A stretch of 64,000 nucleotides of DNA from SXRF01 sp038043465 (GTDB lineage Bacteria > Pseudomonadota > Alphaproteobacteria > Rickettsiales > SXRF01). Under the pieces are notes generated by a model that saw only the letters and a program-made list of their open reading frames with translations, had not been told where the DNA came from and searched no databases. Positions 32,668 to 41,605 of this stretch are shown here, piece after piece; positions within the stretch are counted from its first letter, which is position 1; each line of letters begins with the position of its first letter. The DNA lies in NCBI GenBank assembly GCA_038043465.1, contig JBBTBX010000006.1:124001-188000 (forward strand), given 5' to 3'. The translations under genes and the position numbers were made by a program.

Positions 32668-33222
32668 TTATTTTTTACATTCCTCAGGAGCAAAAATACT
32701 CAGAGAAAACCCCATAGGCTGAGGATTCTCCCATACGCCTTCTTTTATCCAACGATCCTTACGTTCCTCAATATACTTCACATATTCTTTTGCTATTAAA
32801 AGATATATATTCTTCTTTTGCCATTCCTTAGGAATACAAAAAGTACGGTTTAAAGCAGTCATAATTTCCTTAGACTTATGCGCCCACTGCTTGGTATCAT
32901 CTGCGGGTGCAGGATCACCAACTTTAATTGGGCGAGGAGCATAAACTGAGTAGGCAGCCATGCCCGCGCGGTCAAACGCTGTGAAGTAACCAGTTATCTG
33001 TGAAATACAATAGGTACGGGCGAATGAATGCATCTCACCATTATCTGCGTACTCTATTGCTTGCTTACAATCTTCATAAAGCTCCTTATTGGTCATGAAA
33101 TCTTCTTTAGTCATGAAATAAGGATCTTCTTTTATAGGATTAGGCGAATTTTCCGCATGTAGAACTGAAGCTGAAAATATGCAAATAGCTAAAAGAGAGA
33201 GAAAGGAAAATTTTTGTAACAT
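32668..33222 (-). CDS. Rap1a/Tai-like immunity protein (secreted), copy 2
   Basis: The 184-residue paralogue of 31731-32252 has the same signal peptide type (LLAICIFSASVLHA) and shared NKELYEDCKQAIEYADNGE, RTFCIPKEWQKKN and IFAPEECKK. Differences cluster in the middle (an added PRPIKVGDPAPADDTKQWAHK). Divergence of the middle is expected if specificity differs. Copies 1 and 2 have nearly identical 3' flanks, so they arose by tandem duplication. The relic of an RTX-type gene lies just upstream. Confidence 0.5.
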   Translation of the reverse strand: MLQKFSFLSLLAICIFSASVLHAENSPNPIKEDPYFMTKEDFMTNKELYEDCKQAIEYADNGEMHSFARTYCISQITGYFTAFDRAGMAAYSVYAPRPIKVGDPAPADDTKQWAHKSKEIMTALNRTFCIPKEWQKKNIYLLIAKEYVKYIEERKDRWIKEGVWENPQPMGFSLSIFAPEECKK

Positions 33223-33350
33223 ATGTTATCTTTTCTAAAATGCCTTAAGTTACATAAACCACAACCAAGATATATACAAATAACAAATTATTAATCTAAT
33301 TATAAATTAACAAATCATTTATTTTTATGGTTGTCAATTAATAGATTTTT

Positions 33351-33563
33351 TTATGCAGCCAGCTTAGTCTTTTTACTATTATCGTTTGCCGCCAGCCCAT
33401 TCTTTGCGCCTGTGGTAAAATATTCGGAGGAAATATCGCTTACATCGTTTATTACTCCGTCACCGTTTTTATCCATCACCAGAAAGCCTGTGCCGTTTTT
33501 AATCCAGCCTGTTGTCAAGCCACCAAAAACATGTTCTTTTGCATCGGAGTGCGTTGATATAAA
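33351..33563 (-). pseudogene. Relic of an RTX/EF-hand-type large protein C-terminus
   Basis: On the minus strand an open stretch ends at TAA (33351-33353). It encodes GLTTGWIKNGTGFLVMDKNG, then DGVINDVSDISSEYF and a basic tail. GW..GTGFLVMDKNGDGVI is the repeating EF-hand-like unit of large RTX adhesins and toxins. There is no start codon, and it opens after a TGA. A plus-strand frame over the same bases is the shadow. It lies 129 bases upstream of the Rap1a-like genes on the same strand. Confidence 0.6.
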
Positions 33564-33861
33564 TCATGTACATATGAGGGTCTTAGAATCCTTCCTGGCA
33601 GGGTATATTTTAAAAAGATAAGCACTTCTGTTATGCTCTCTTCACCACGTCAAGATTGGACGAATTGCGCTAATGATATTTGATTTGTCAATCACCACAA
33701 AATACGCAAGTTAACCACCTGCACAGCTATCAAACGCATTAGGCTTGGTCAAAGCCGCGCGCGCCATAATTGAGGGAATAATACAAAAATTCACTGGAAA
33801 AAATATATAACGCAAAACTGCATAATTGCCACAGTGTCCAGATTCAGAGATAATTGGAGGC

Positions 33862-33972
33862 AGTGAGGCGGGCAGGATATGTAATGTTAGCTAACATTAC
33901 GTTTTTATTCGCACTCGGTGCTCAACAAATTACCATGCCTGAATGGGCATCGGCTACCGCCTTGGAGGGGAT
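33862..33972 (-). other. oriT: RP4/IncP-like origin of transfer (oriT)
   Basis: The minus strand reads ATATCCTGCCCGCC, matching the IncP nick region (TATCCTG|CCCG). Directly beside it the perfect 20-base palindrome GTAATGTTAGCTAACATTAC (33881-33900) is in the position of the TraJ-binding inverted repeat. TTATTCGCAC...GGTGCTCAAC and GGCTACCGCC follow up to the traJ start, the same order as in RP4. The 300 bases before it hold no other feature I recognise. Confidence 0.78.
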
Positions 33973-34323
33973 ATGACGAAGAAACAATCTAGACGCAGAG
34001 TGCATCATATCCGAGTACCAGTGCTGCCTGCTGAAACAACCGAAATTAAACAAAATGCTGCTGATTGTGGTTTGTCGGTTGCTGCCTATCTTCGCTCCGT
34101 CGGATTGCAATATAAACCCAAGGGCATCTTGGACTATAAAGCCATTGGCGATCTAGTAAAAGTCAATGCCGACTTAGGACGACTTGGTGGCTTGCTTAAA
34201 ATGTGGCTGAGTAATGATGAGCGATTGGGAATGCCTAACAAGGAATCTCTGGCAATTAATGAGCTATTGCAGGAGATTCAAGCGACGCAGGCATTGCTTC
34301 TTGAAACAGCAAGGAAAGTATAG
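33973..34323 (+). CDS. traJ: TraJ-like oriT-binding protein
   Basis: The 116-residue protein contains CGLSVAAYLRSVGLQYK, DYKAIGDL and NADLGRLGGLLKMWLSND, which match RP4 TraJ. TraJ binds beside the nick site and recruits the relaxase. I chose the ATG at 33973, 5 bases after GGAGGGG. The relaxase gene traI is not in the window, so the element would need it in trans. It converges on the replication-type gene with a 2-base gap. Confidence 0.85.
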   Translation: MTKKQSRRRVHHIRVPVLPAETTEIKQNAADCGLSVAAYLRSVGLQYKPKGILDYKAIGDLVKVNADLGRLGGLLKMWLSNDERLGMPNKESLAINELLQEIQATQALLLETARKV

Positions 34324-34325
34324 TT

Positions 34326-35303
34326 TCAGCGTGCTTCAATTGATAGCGAGGTTATTTCTGGCCATACCTGCGTGGCGCAAGTCTGGATGTCATCGTGATA
34401 ATGGCTGTTGATCCAGCTGGCAATGAATCGTGTCGGTGCGCTGAGACGAAGTAATGTACAATTCTTATGTGCTATTTGAATCTGGCTGAACCAACTTCGG
34501 AACACTGCTTCGCCATGTAGGGCTTTTAGTTTTTCTAAGATTATTAGCAAACCGCGATTTTCTGGCGTATCATCACCAAGATCATTAATGCTTGGCATTA
34601 TTTCAACCTCTGGATTCTCATCAGGATATTCCAACCAGCGTTCCCGCTTCAGCCATTTGGCTGGATAGGGTGCAAAGCCGTCCTTTGCTTCCTTGGAGAG
34701 CAAATATCGCTTTGCCGCTTCTAAAAGGGCATTAGAATTAATATTACAGCACGCCTCTTGCCAAGCAATGTAAGCAATGGGTTTTTCGCATCTGCGTTTC
34801 TGCGGCCATGTCATCCAAAATTGTTCGAACCCCTGCAAATAACGACATTGTTTTTTATCATTCAGGGATAAAGTTCTATGGGACGTTAAGTGGGTAGTTA
34901 AAGTATCTATATTATAAGGGGTGGGTCTCTCAGTACCAGGGGGATGGGTCTGTGCGTCACAGGGGGTAGGGTCAATTCGCCCAGGGGGGTGTGCAAATCC
35001 ATCAGGCAGGGCTGCATTTAAATCATCAAAAATAATGCGGTATTCATTTGAAGTTTGTCCGCCATCTTTTCTGCTGCGACTTTTAATTTCTAAATAACCG
35101 CAAGCAGCAAGATGACGAGTGGATTTTCTTACAGAATCGACATGGACATGGATAATGGAAGCAATGGTGGCATGGCTGGGAAAACACCAGCCTTCCTTAT
35201 CACTGAATAGCCCCAGCGCATTGAGTGTCAGGATGTCGGTTCGGCATAACCGTTTATCGCCAAGCACACGGGCAGGAATAATTGAAAAGCTGGCATTCGC
35301 CAT
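34326..35303 (-). CDS. HTH_36 and DnaA-N-like replication protein
   Basis: The 325-residue protein has an N-terminal winged helix (LTLNALGLFSDKEGWCFPSHATIASIIHV...VRKSTRHLAACGYLE), a variable middle, and a C-terminal DnaA domain-I-like segment (FRSWFSQIQI...LRLSAPTRFIASWINSHYH). Such proteins are replication initiators or primosomal helpers of plasmids, phages and integrative elements. It is convergent with traJ and divergent from the AlpA gene. Function on this element is inferred. Confidence 0.75.
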   Translation of the reverse strand: MANASFSIIPARVLGDKRLCRTDILTLNALGLFSDKEGWCFPSHATIASIIHVHVDSVRKSTRHLAACGYLEIKSRSRKDGGQTSNEYRIIFDDLNAALPDGFAHPPGRIDPTPCDAQTHPPGTERPTPYNIDTLTTHLTSHRTLSLNDKKQCRYLQGFEQFWMTWPQKRRCEKPIAYIAWQEACCNINSNALLEAAKRYLLSKEAKDGFAPYPAKWLKRERWLEYPDENPEVEIMPSINDLGDDTPENRGLLIILEKLKALHGEAVFRSWFSQIQIAHKNCTLLRLSAPTRFIASWINSHYHDDIQTCATQVWPEITSLSIEAR

Positions 35304-35533
35304 AAATAGTGTACGAGCATTGTTTATATAAAAATATTAAACAGTAGTGATATTTATTTTTGCTCATTGCAAACAGCCAGTTTTGCGTTTTTCCAATAAC
35401 TAAAATTTGTAAAAAACGCAAAACTGCGGGTTTGTGAAACACGAAAAGAATCTATATCATCGACAAATCGCCAAAATATCTGGCAGGGTTTTGTAAAAGC
35501 TTAACATGTATTTTTCTAGGAGATGGAAATTCA

Positions 35534-35734
35534 ATGCACACCACACCTGACTACTCAACTACCCGTATTCTACGTTTGCCAAATGTTAAAACTCGCACTG
35601 GGTTAAGCCGCTCCACCATATATGCAATGATAAAAAGCGAAAGCTTTCCCAAATATATCAGTCTTGGTGCGCGAAGCGTTGGCTGGCTGGAAAGCGAAGT
35701 TGAAGCATGGATAGAATCTATCCGAACTAATTAA
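35534..35734 (+). CDS. AlpA-like regulator/excisionase
   Basis: The 66-residue protein (LRLPNVKTRTGLSRSTIYAMIKSESFPKYISLGARSVGWLESEVEAWIE) is a typical AlpA helix-turn-helix. Members control integrase or excision genes of prophages and islands. A TAGGAGATGG ribosome-binding site precedes it. Confidence 0.88.
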   Translation: MHTTPDYSTTRILRLPNVKTRTGLSRSTIYAMIKSESFPKYISLGARSVGWLESEVEAWIESIRTN

Positions 35735-35756
35735 CGTTACCGAAAAAGGGAAATTT

Positions 35757-35960
35757 ATGAATAACCAGAACACACCTCGCCTTGTTCCAGTCACCCAATG
35801 GACAAGCATACATTCTTATCCGCCAATTGGGCAGCTTAGAGCCTTGGTGTTTAATGCCGAAAAAAACGGCTTTGATAGTTGTATACGGCGCATTGGTCGC
35901 AGGGTGCTAATAAATGAAACAGCCTACTTCGCTTGGGTAGAAACTCAGAATAAAAAATAA
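35757..35960 (+). CDS. Small DNA-binding excisionase-like protein
   Basis: The 67-residue protein (VTQWTSIHSYPPIGQLRALVF...GFDSCIRRIGRRVLINETAYFAWV) resembles the MerR/AlpA-type small proteins that sit between alpA and int in integrative elements. It is 23 bases after the AlpA gene and converges on int. Confidence 0.65.
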   Translation: MNNQNTPRLVPVTQWTSIHSYPPIGQLRALVFNAEKNGFDSCIRRIGRRVLINETAYFAWVETQNKK

Positions 35961-35994
35961 TGGATGTTTATGGGAGAAAAACTCTATGTCTGTT

Positions 35995-37053
35995 TTATCC
36001 AAATATTTTTTCATTCATACTTGCTACAACCTTGCTAGTATGGGCTTCGGAAAGGTGGGCGTAGCGTTTTACCATTTGCAGGGTTTTATGTCCTAGGACT
36101 TCGGCAATTTCGGCAAGGCTTGCACCATTCATAGCAAGATAACTAGCGGCACTGTGACGCAGGTCGTGGAAGCGGAAATCTTCCAATTCAGCAATTTTCA
36201 CCGCATTTTCCCAAGCAGTACGAATATCGATGGGCTGCTTATGTTTCGTACTTGGAAAAACATAATCACAGTCAAGCCGCCTGACTTTCATATGCTCGGA
36301 AAGCAACTTATAAGCGTATCCTTGAATAGGCAGTGACCGACGTTCACCATTTTTAGTTTCATGCAGCGTGATGAGTCGGCGCTCAAGACTTACATCTTGC
36401 CATTTCAGTGTTAAAATCTCATTTTTTCGCGCACCTGTACTTAACGCAAACACTACAACTTTATGCAAATGAGGATTGTTGCTTGCCTTACAGGCTTGCA
36501 GCAGCTGGTTACGCTCTTCATCAGATAAGAAGCGCACTCGACCACGCGGTTCTTTTAATTTTTGAATGCGTTGGACAGGATTACTTTCCTGTAATTCCCA
36601 TTGTTTTACGGCAATAGTGAAAACATGTCCTAGTGCTGTTAAATATCGATTTGCAGAAGTAGTACTTAGTTTTTTCCCGTATCGATTTGTAGAGCCAATA
36701 AGTCTATTGCGAAACTCTGCTATGTGCGACGCTGTTACGTCAGCCAACATGTAATCGCCTAATTCGCTTTTCCAATATTTGAGGTAAAGGCGTTGATTGT
36801 AGGTATTGCGTCCAGACAAATCTAAAATCTCTTTGGTGTATCTATCTATAAGTTGAGTAAGTGTGTATCTCTTTGCTTTGGCAGACTTGAAATGCCGCCC
36901 CTCACGAATTGCTGCCTCTGTATTCTGAACCCAGTGCTTAGCATCGGTGAGACGTTGGAAGGTTGCCGATTCTACTGGATGCCCTTTGAGACGTACCTTG
37001 ACACGGTAGCTTACTGTTCCGTCATTACCTTGGCGCTTTTCTATGGTTGCCAT
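35995..37053 (-). CDS. int: Tyrosine recombinase/integrase
   Basis: The 352-residue protein has an N-terminal arm-binding segment (TVSYRVKVRLKGHPVESATF) and a core-binding SAM-like domain. The catalytic domain has Arg (STGARKNEILTL), HDLRHSAASYLA (HxxR) and the nucleophile Tyr in MVKRYAHLSEAH. It integrates an element, most likely at the adjacent tRNA-fMet, whose 3' end lies 312 bases from the gene start. All catalytic residues are present. Confidence 0.93.
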   Translation of the reverse strand: MATIEKRQGNDGTVSYRVKVRLKGHPVESATFQRLTDAKHWVQNTEAAIREGRHFKSAKAKRYTLTQLIDRYTKEILDLSGRNTYNQRLYLKYWKSELGDYMLADVTASHIAEFRNRLIGSTNRYGKKLSTTSANRYLTALGHVFTIAVKQWELQESNPVQRIQKLKEPRGRVRFLSDEERNQLLQACKASNNPHLHKVVVFALSTGARKNEILTLKWQDVSLERRLITLHETKNGERRSLPIQGYAYKLLSEHMKVRRLDCDYVFPSTKHKQPIDIRTAWENAVKIAELEDFRFHDLRHSAASYLAMNGASLAEIAEVLGHKTLQMVKRYAHLSEAHTSKVVASMNEKIFG

Positions 37054-37296
37054 AATTCCCTGCTTCTATTGATTACCATGACTCTATACAGAACGTGACA
37101 AAAAGCAACAAAAACCAACACCTAAGACAATTCAACTAAGGTCTTATATAGACTTTATTTATTTAATACAGGTTATTATACTATTATTCAAAATGATTTG
37201 GGACATTGATGGGGCAATGGTCAGACAAAATCCCTTAAAATAGCTGCTTCGAGACAAGTTTAAATTTTTGATATTGATTGGGTATTATTTCTACTT

Positions 37297-37316
37297 AGTG
37301 TCCCAAAAGTGTCCCA
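37297..37316. other. Candidate integrase arm-binding repeats
   Basis: Direct repeats AGTGTCCCA (37297 and 37308) are 11 bases apart, about one helical turn, between the int start and the tRNA-fMet 3' end. A related TGGGACA occurs near 37200. Such repeats are usual arm sites of an attachment region. The rest of the int-tRNA gap holds no gene. Confidence 0.45.
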
Positions 37317-37364
37317 TTTTTCTTTTTGTGCGATAAACCAATCTTCTATGATTGGCTCTGATAT

Positions 37365-37441
37365 TGGTTGCGGGGGCCAGATTTGAACTGACGACCTTTA
37401 GGTTATGAGCCTAACGAGCTACCGGGCTGCTCCACCCCGCG
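37365..37441 (-). tRNA. Initiator tRNA-Met (CAT)
   Basis: The minus strand gives CGCGGGGTGGAGCAGCCCGG, the anticodon loop CTCATAA, TTCAAATC in the T-loop and CCCCCGCAACCA at the 3' end. This is a 77-base initiator-type tRNA with an encoded CCA, an unpaired first C and three GC pairs in the anticodon stem. The mobile element abuts its 3' end. Confidence 0.95.
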
Positions 37442-37546
37442 TCACCAAGAAATAAACTACGAACAAAAGCCCGTAGCTCTTTAGAACAGTTATCCGCCTG
37501 CAAGCAGGCGGTGGCGGGCTGCTCCACCCCGCGTCACCAAGAAATA
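37423..37546. repeat. 32-bp direct repeat from the tRNA-fMet 5' end
   Basis: The 32 bases starting CGGGCTGCTCCACCCCGCGT and ending AGAAATA occur at 37423-37454 (the tRNA 5' part plus flank) and again at 37515-37546. Between them lies a CCGCCTG-CAAG-CAGGCGG hairpin. The second copy is a tRNA remnant. The 240 bases from there to the next gene hold no recognised feature. Confidence 0.7.
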
Positions 37547-37785
37547 GCAGCTAGTTAAAGACTAGCCTATTTAAAAGAGAAGGAGGATTTTACACAATAT
37601 TTATTCTTATACAAGCATTGTTTACAATTATTTATATACAATAAAAACACAGAAAAGCTATGATTGACTGAATGGTTATTTATACTTATAAACGTTCACT
37701 TCCATAAGTATTTGCGTAGTTTTTGTAAAATTGCAAAACTACAAAAATTAAAAAATATAAGAATTATTAAGGGGATTTTAATAGT

Positions 37786-39114
37786 ATGGCTACACCAAAA
37801 CAGCCTTTTTCAGCAACATCACCAACTAATAATATTTTTTCTCAATTATGGTTTCGTGTAATATTAGGTCTGTTGCTTGGTATAGCCTTTGGTATTGCCA
37901 TGGGTAGAGTCGCGCCCGGGGTTATTATGGAAGAAGATGGGAAAACCATACTTACCAACTATATCAAGCCTGTCGGCACTGTTTTTATCAATATGATCAA
38001 AATGGTGGTTGTGCCTCTCATATTCTTCTCTCTGGTCAGCGGAATTACCAGTATGACCAACGCCGAATCATTCAAACGCGTTGGGCTCAAGTCGGTATCA
38101 GCTTTTCTGCTGACTGGTGCTTTTGCCGTCTGTATCGGCCTTGCCTTCGGCACGGTGTTTCAACCTGGTGCTGGTGTCGATCTTTCTTCCCTTAAGTCGC
38201 ATGTTCAAGGAGCTGCTGCAGCTGCTACAACACCTCCTAAGCAAGTCAGTATAATTCAAATTTTTGTGGATATGGTTCCTACTAATATTGTTGAGGCAAT
38301 GGCAAAAGATAATATCTTGCAGGTTGTAGTGTTTGCTATTTTTGTGGGAATAACCTTGAATGCCCTTGGAGAAAAGACCAGAAACCTGACTGATCTCTGC
38401 CATTCCGCTGCCCAGCTTATTTTCAAGATGATTTCCACTATCATAAAATTTTCCCCATATGGTGTTTTCGCCCTCACCTCCTGGGTTGTCGGCACGCAAG
38501 GCGTTGAAATATTATTGGCTCTGCTTAAACTAGTGGGGACAGTAACCGGCGCGCTTCTTACACAGTATTTATTGTTTGGCATTATGGTTGTGGTATTTGC
38601 CAGATTGTCGCCTGTGCCATTTTACAAAAAAATGGTGGAAGCACAGGTTCTTGCCTTTTCAACCAGCAGCAGCAAAGCCACATTATCTACGGCGATGCGT
38701 GTGGTAAATGAAAAAATCGGTGTATCAAAAAGCAGCACATCGTTTGTTTTGCCACTGGGTGCCTCTATCAATATGGACGGAACAGCCATCTATCTTGGTA
38801 TATGCTCATTATTTTTCTCGCAGGCATATGACATACCGCTTGATGCACATCATTATTTCATCTTGATTCTGACTGCAACCCTTGGTTCAATCGGCGCGGC
38901 CGGAATCCCTGGTGGCTCACTTATCATGATGGGTATGGTGTTTACCTCGGTTGGCTTGCCACTGGATGGCATCGCGATCATCGCTGGTGTTGACCGCATA
39001 CTCGACATGATGCGCACCACCGTCAACATCACTGGCGACTCGCTTATTACCATGCTGGTTGATAAATCAGAAGGTGCGATGGATTTAGAAACCTATCATG
39101 ATATGAGTAAATAA
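37786..39114 (+). CDS. DAACS-family dicarboxylate/amino acid:cation symporter (GltP/GltT-like)
   Basis: The 442-residue protein has eight membrane segments and two hairpins, with SFAFSTSSSKATLSTAM, LGASINMDGTAIY, GSIGAAGIPGGSLIMMGMV and GVDRILDMMRTTVNITGD. These are the glutamate/aspartate transporter signatures. It imports acidic amino acids or dicarboxylates using sodium or protons. It differs from the DctA-like gene at 21682, so the cell has two systems. It lies just outside the tRNA-anchored element. Confidence 0.9.
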   Translation: MATPKQPFSATSPTNNIFSQLWFRVILGLLLGIAFGIAMGRVAPGVIMEEDGKTILTNYIKPVGTVFINMIKMVVVPLIFFSLVSGITSMTNAESFKRVGLKSVSAFLLTGAFAVCIGLAFGTVFQPGAGVDLSSLKSHVQGAAAAATTPPKQVSIIQIFVDMVPTNIVEAMAKDNILQVVVFAIFVGITLNALGEKTRNLTDLCHSAAQLIFKMISTIIKFSPYGVFALTSWVVGTQGVEILLALLKLVGTVTGALLTQYLLFGIMVVVFARLSPVPFYKKMVEAQVLAFSTSSSKATLSTAMRVVNEKIGVSKSSTSFVLPLGASINMDGTAIYLGICSLFFSQAYDIPLDAHHYFILILTATLGSIGAAGIPGGSLIMMGMVFTSVGLPLDGIAIIAGVDRILDMMRTTVNITGDSLITMLVDKSEGAMDLETYHDMSK

Positions 39115-39115
39115 G

Positions 39116-39529
39116 TTACCTGAACCGAAACTTGGAAATGGTTGACGAATACAGTGTTGCAGACGGGCTGGCAGGCTCTGTTAAATCCACACTGTCCATT
39201 TTCTTGTTTCCTTGTCTAAGCTTAGGGTTATTGAGTACATTATCCACTATTTCTTCTAAAACCTTCGGTGAAACTTGCAGAATTTTTTCTTCTTCACCTT
39301 TGTCATGAAATTTCAGTTTTAAGGAATTATAATCCTCGCTTGATTTGAATTGAGCAATTGTAGCTTTCAACAAAATTATAATTTTCCATATCCCGCTATC
39401 AGTACTTATCTTCTTTGAAATTTCATCAGCAGCCATTTTAGCTTCTTCGCCAGAATCAATAATTCCATTTCTGTTTAAATCATAAGTTTCACTTGGCTTT
39501 GCTTCACTTTTTTTTCTGGAATATTCCAT
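39116..39529 (-). CDS. Hypothetical EF-hand-containing protein
   Basis: The 137-residue charged soluble protein has one EF-hand-like calcium loop (DLNRNGIIDSGEE) near residue 17. The rest is helical with no recognised family. It converges on the DAACS gene with no gap and is 50 bases downstream of the lytic transglycosylase gene on the same strand. Confidence 0.6.
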   Translation of the reverse strand: MEYSRKKSEAKPSETYDLNRNGIIDSGEEAKMAADEISKKISTDSGIWKIIILLKATIAQFKSSEDYNSLKLKFHDKGEEEKILQVSPKVLEEIVDNVLNNPKLRQGNKKMDSVDLTEPASPSATLYSSTISKFRFR

Positions 39530-39578
39530 AACAACCTCTAATTGGTAATTTCATCTATATATGATATGTGCTAAAAAA

Positions 39579-41552
39579 TCACCGCAGCAAATCCTGCCCT
39601 AAAAGTAACATATTAGCATCGGCATCAATGGATTTCTCCGCTTCCATATGGCGATATATTTGCAGATTTTCCAGGACGCGCTGCACATAATTTCTTGTTT
39701 CAGAAAATGGTATATTTTCAATCCAGTTGACTGCTCCGTCAATAGTTCGCTGCGGTTTGCCAGATTTCTTCACCCATTTGTAAACATTTCCTGGCCCAGC
39801 ATTATACGCCGCTATCGCCATAATCAGAGAGCCGTCGTAATTATCAATCATCCGCTGCAAATACAAGCTTCCTAGAATCATATTATATTCCGGATCATGT
39901 AGTTTATTGGGGAAATATTCCATATCACTTTTCTTGGCTACCTCTTTTGCTGTAGAAGGCAGTAGCTGCATCATCCCAACCGCACCTGCCGGACTTCTTG
40001 CCATACTGTCAAATTCACTTTCCTGACGGGTTATGGCAAGGGTTAGCGGACGTGGCAACTCAAGATTATCTGGGGTTTTAGGAACAGGATAGCCGGCTTC
40101 AATCAGCACGACATTATTTTGCAATGCTTTCTTTGCTCCACGCACACTCAAATAAGTTCTGCCAGCATCAACACCAAGCTCGCTGGCAAGCAACGCCTCT
40201 CTTTCATTGGCAGCGTCAGTGACCAGATTATTGATAATCTTACCAGCAAGTCCCAGCTGATTAAAGTTAATGCATAGTTTGACGGCACGCACAATAGTTT
40301 TGGAATTAAATTCCAGAGCTTCGCTGCTGTCGACAGAAGGAGGTGCAGGAATATTGAGAGGGGCTGTACCACTTTCAATTAAAGTTGCAAGTTGACCATA
40401 AAAAGTGGTGGGATAGGCACTAGCCTTATTAAGCCATTCTTTTTCTTCTTCAATATATCCTGATTGTTTTGCTGCCTTTGCCGCCCAGTAAGCAGCACGC
40501 GATTTGCTAACTGGATATTTTACTTCAGAAAACATCTTTTTAAAGATCAGATAAGCTTCTTTAGGTTGCTTTTTATATTCAAGCAATATCCTGCCTTTAA
40601 GCCAGTGGGCATCGGCAGCAGTAGTTCCCTCCTCCTGCCCGTGATTTTCAATCAGGCGGTATGCCAATGCTATATTGCCATTATTGATTACATCACGAAT
40701 TTTAGCTTCACGGATTTTCCACCATTTCTCAGGATATGGAATTTTCTTAGGAGTTATCAGCAATATGGAAATAACACCAGGATCATCACCACGCTTTGCC
40801 CTAAACACCATCTGATCATAAAGCAACCCAATATCTTTTTTTAAACTGTCAGGCAGTTTTGCAAGCTGCGTTTGCGCGTCTTTCTTGCCGGTCTGTAGTG
40901 CTATACGCGTTTTATATAGCTTTCTCCGGTTTTCATTCACCCGCGTCATCATCCGCTCGGCTGGTGCTAGTTTTCCTTCCCAGAGCAGGCGGTCGGTTCT
41001 TTTCACGTCATCCTCTGGTTTCAGCATATTACCATAATTTGTCAGTAATGATTTTTCCTGATCCTCGGTAAAATCACCATCCCGCCACGCCGAATGAACA
41101 AGACCAATTATTTTCTCGTGAGTCTGTCTGTCAGTTTTTTGTAAAGCACCGACCAGAGCAATTTTCCCTACGCCGGTAATGGGGGGAGTATTTTCAAACC
41201 ACTGGGCAATTTCCTCGGCACTGACATCACCATCTGCTAATGATTGCTCAGCGCGGATACGCAATTTTTTCTGTTCCGGCCAATCGGGATATTTGGAAAC
41301 GAACTGATTTATTTCAGAAAAGCTTGCTCCAGAGTCTGTATCTAATAAATATTGCCATTTTACCAGTGCTTGCAGAACCTCATCACCAGAGTTTTCAGCA
41401 TGTACAAATGCATCACTCCACTGCCTCCGTTCCGCAAACATGAAAGCAGATCTGGTATGCTCTGCCTCTTCCTGCGTCATAGCATACGCGGAAGAAAAAA
41501 TAAAAAACGCTAATAAACAGCAAGTTACAAATGATCTAAAAAAACAAAGCAT
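39579..41552 (-). CDS. slt: Soluble lytic murein transglycosylase
   Basis: The 657-residue periplasmic enzyme has a signal peptide (CCLLAFFIFSSAYAM). It has a long helical superhelix and a C-terminal SLT domain with the catalytic Glu in AITRQESEFDSMARSPAGAVGMMQLLPSTA, and AIAAYNAGPGNVYKWV. It cleaves peptidoglycan to 1,6-anhydro products. Length and layout match Slt70-type proteins. Confidence 0.93.
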   Translation of the reverse strand: MLCFFRSFVTCCLLAFFIFSSAYAMTQEEAEHTRSAFMFAERRQWSDAFVHAENSGDEVLQALVKWQYLLDTDSGASFSEINQFVSKYPDWPEQKKLRIRAEQSLADGDVSAEEIAQWFENTPPITGVGKIALVGALQKTDRQTHEKIIGLVHSAWRDGDFTEDQEKSLLTNYGNMLKPEDDVKRTDRLLWEGKLAPAERMMTRVNENRRKLYKTRIALQTGKKDAQTQLAKLPDSLKKDIGLLYDQMVFRAKRGDDPGVISILLITPKKIPYPEKWWKIREAKIRDVINNGNIALAYRLIENHGQEEGTTAADAHWLKGRILLEYKKQPKEAYLIFKKMFSEVKYPVSKSRAAYWAAKAAKQSGYIEEEKEWLNKASAYPTTFYGQLATLIESGTAPLNIPAPPSVDSSEALEFNSKTIVRAVKLCINFNQLGLAGKIINNLVTDAANEREALLASELGVDAGRTYLSVRGAKKALQNNVVLIEAGYPVPKTPDNLELPRPLTLAITRQESEFDSMARSPAGAVGMMQLLPSTAKEVAKKSDMEYFPNKLHDPEYNMILGSLYLQRMIDNYDGSLIMAIAAYNAGPGNVYKWVKKSGKPQRTIDGAVNWIENIPFSETRNYVQRVLENLQIYRHMEAEKSIDADANMLLLGQDLLR

Positions 41553-41605
41553 ATTATATATTGATTACAAACCATTATTAGCATTATTGTTAATATCAGA
41601 CTTCT

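Noticed and set aside
33331..33621. Plus-strand 96-residue frame
   Set aside because: It overlies the minus-strand RTX/EF-hand relic, whose residues match a known repeat type. The plus frame has no recognisable features.
28300..37364. Second copy of the tRNA-fMet 3' end as the far att site of the island
   Set aside because: I looked for the GGTTGCGGGGGCCAG word by eye between 28 and 37 kb and found none, so the left border stays undefined.
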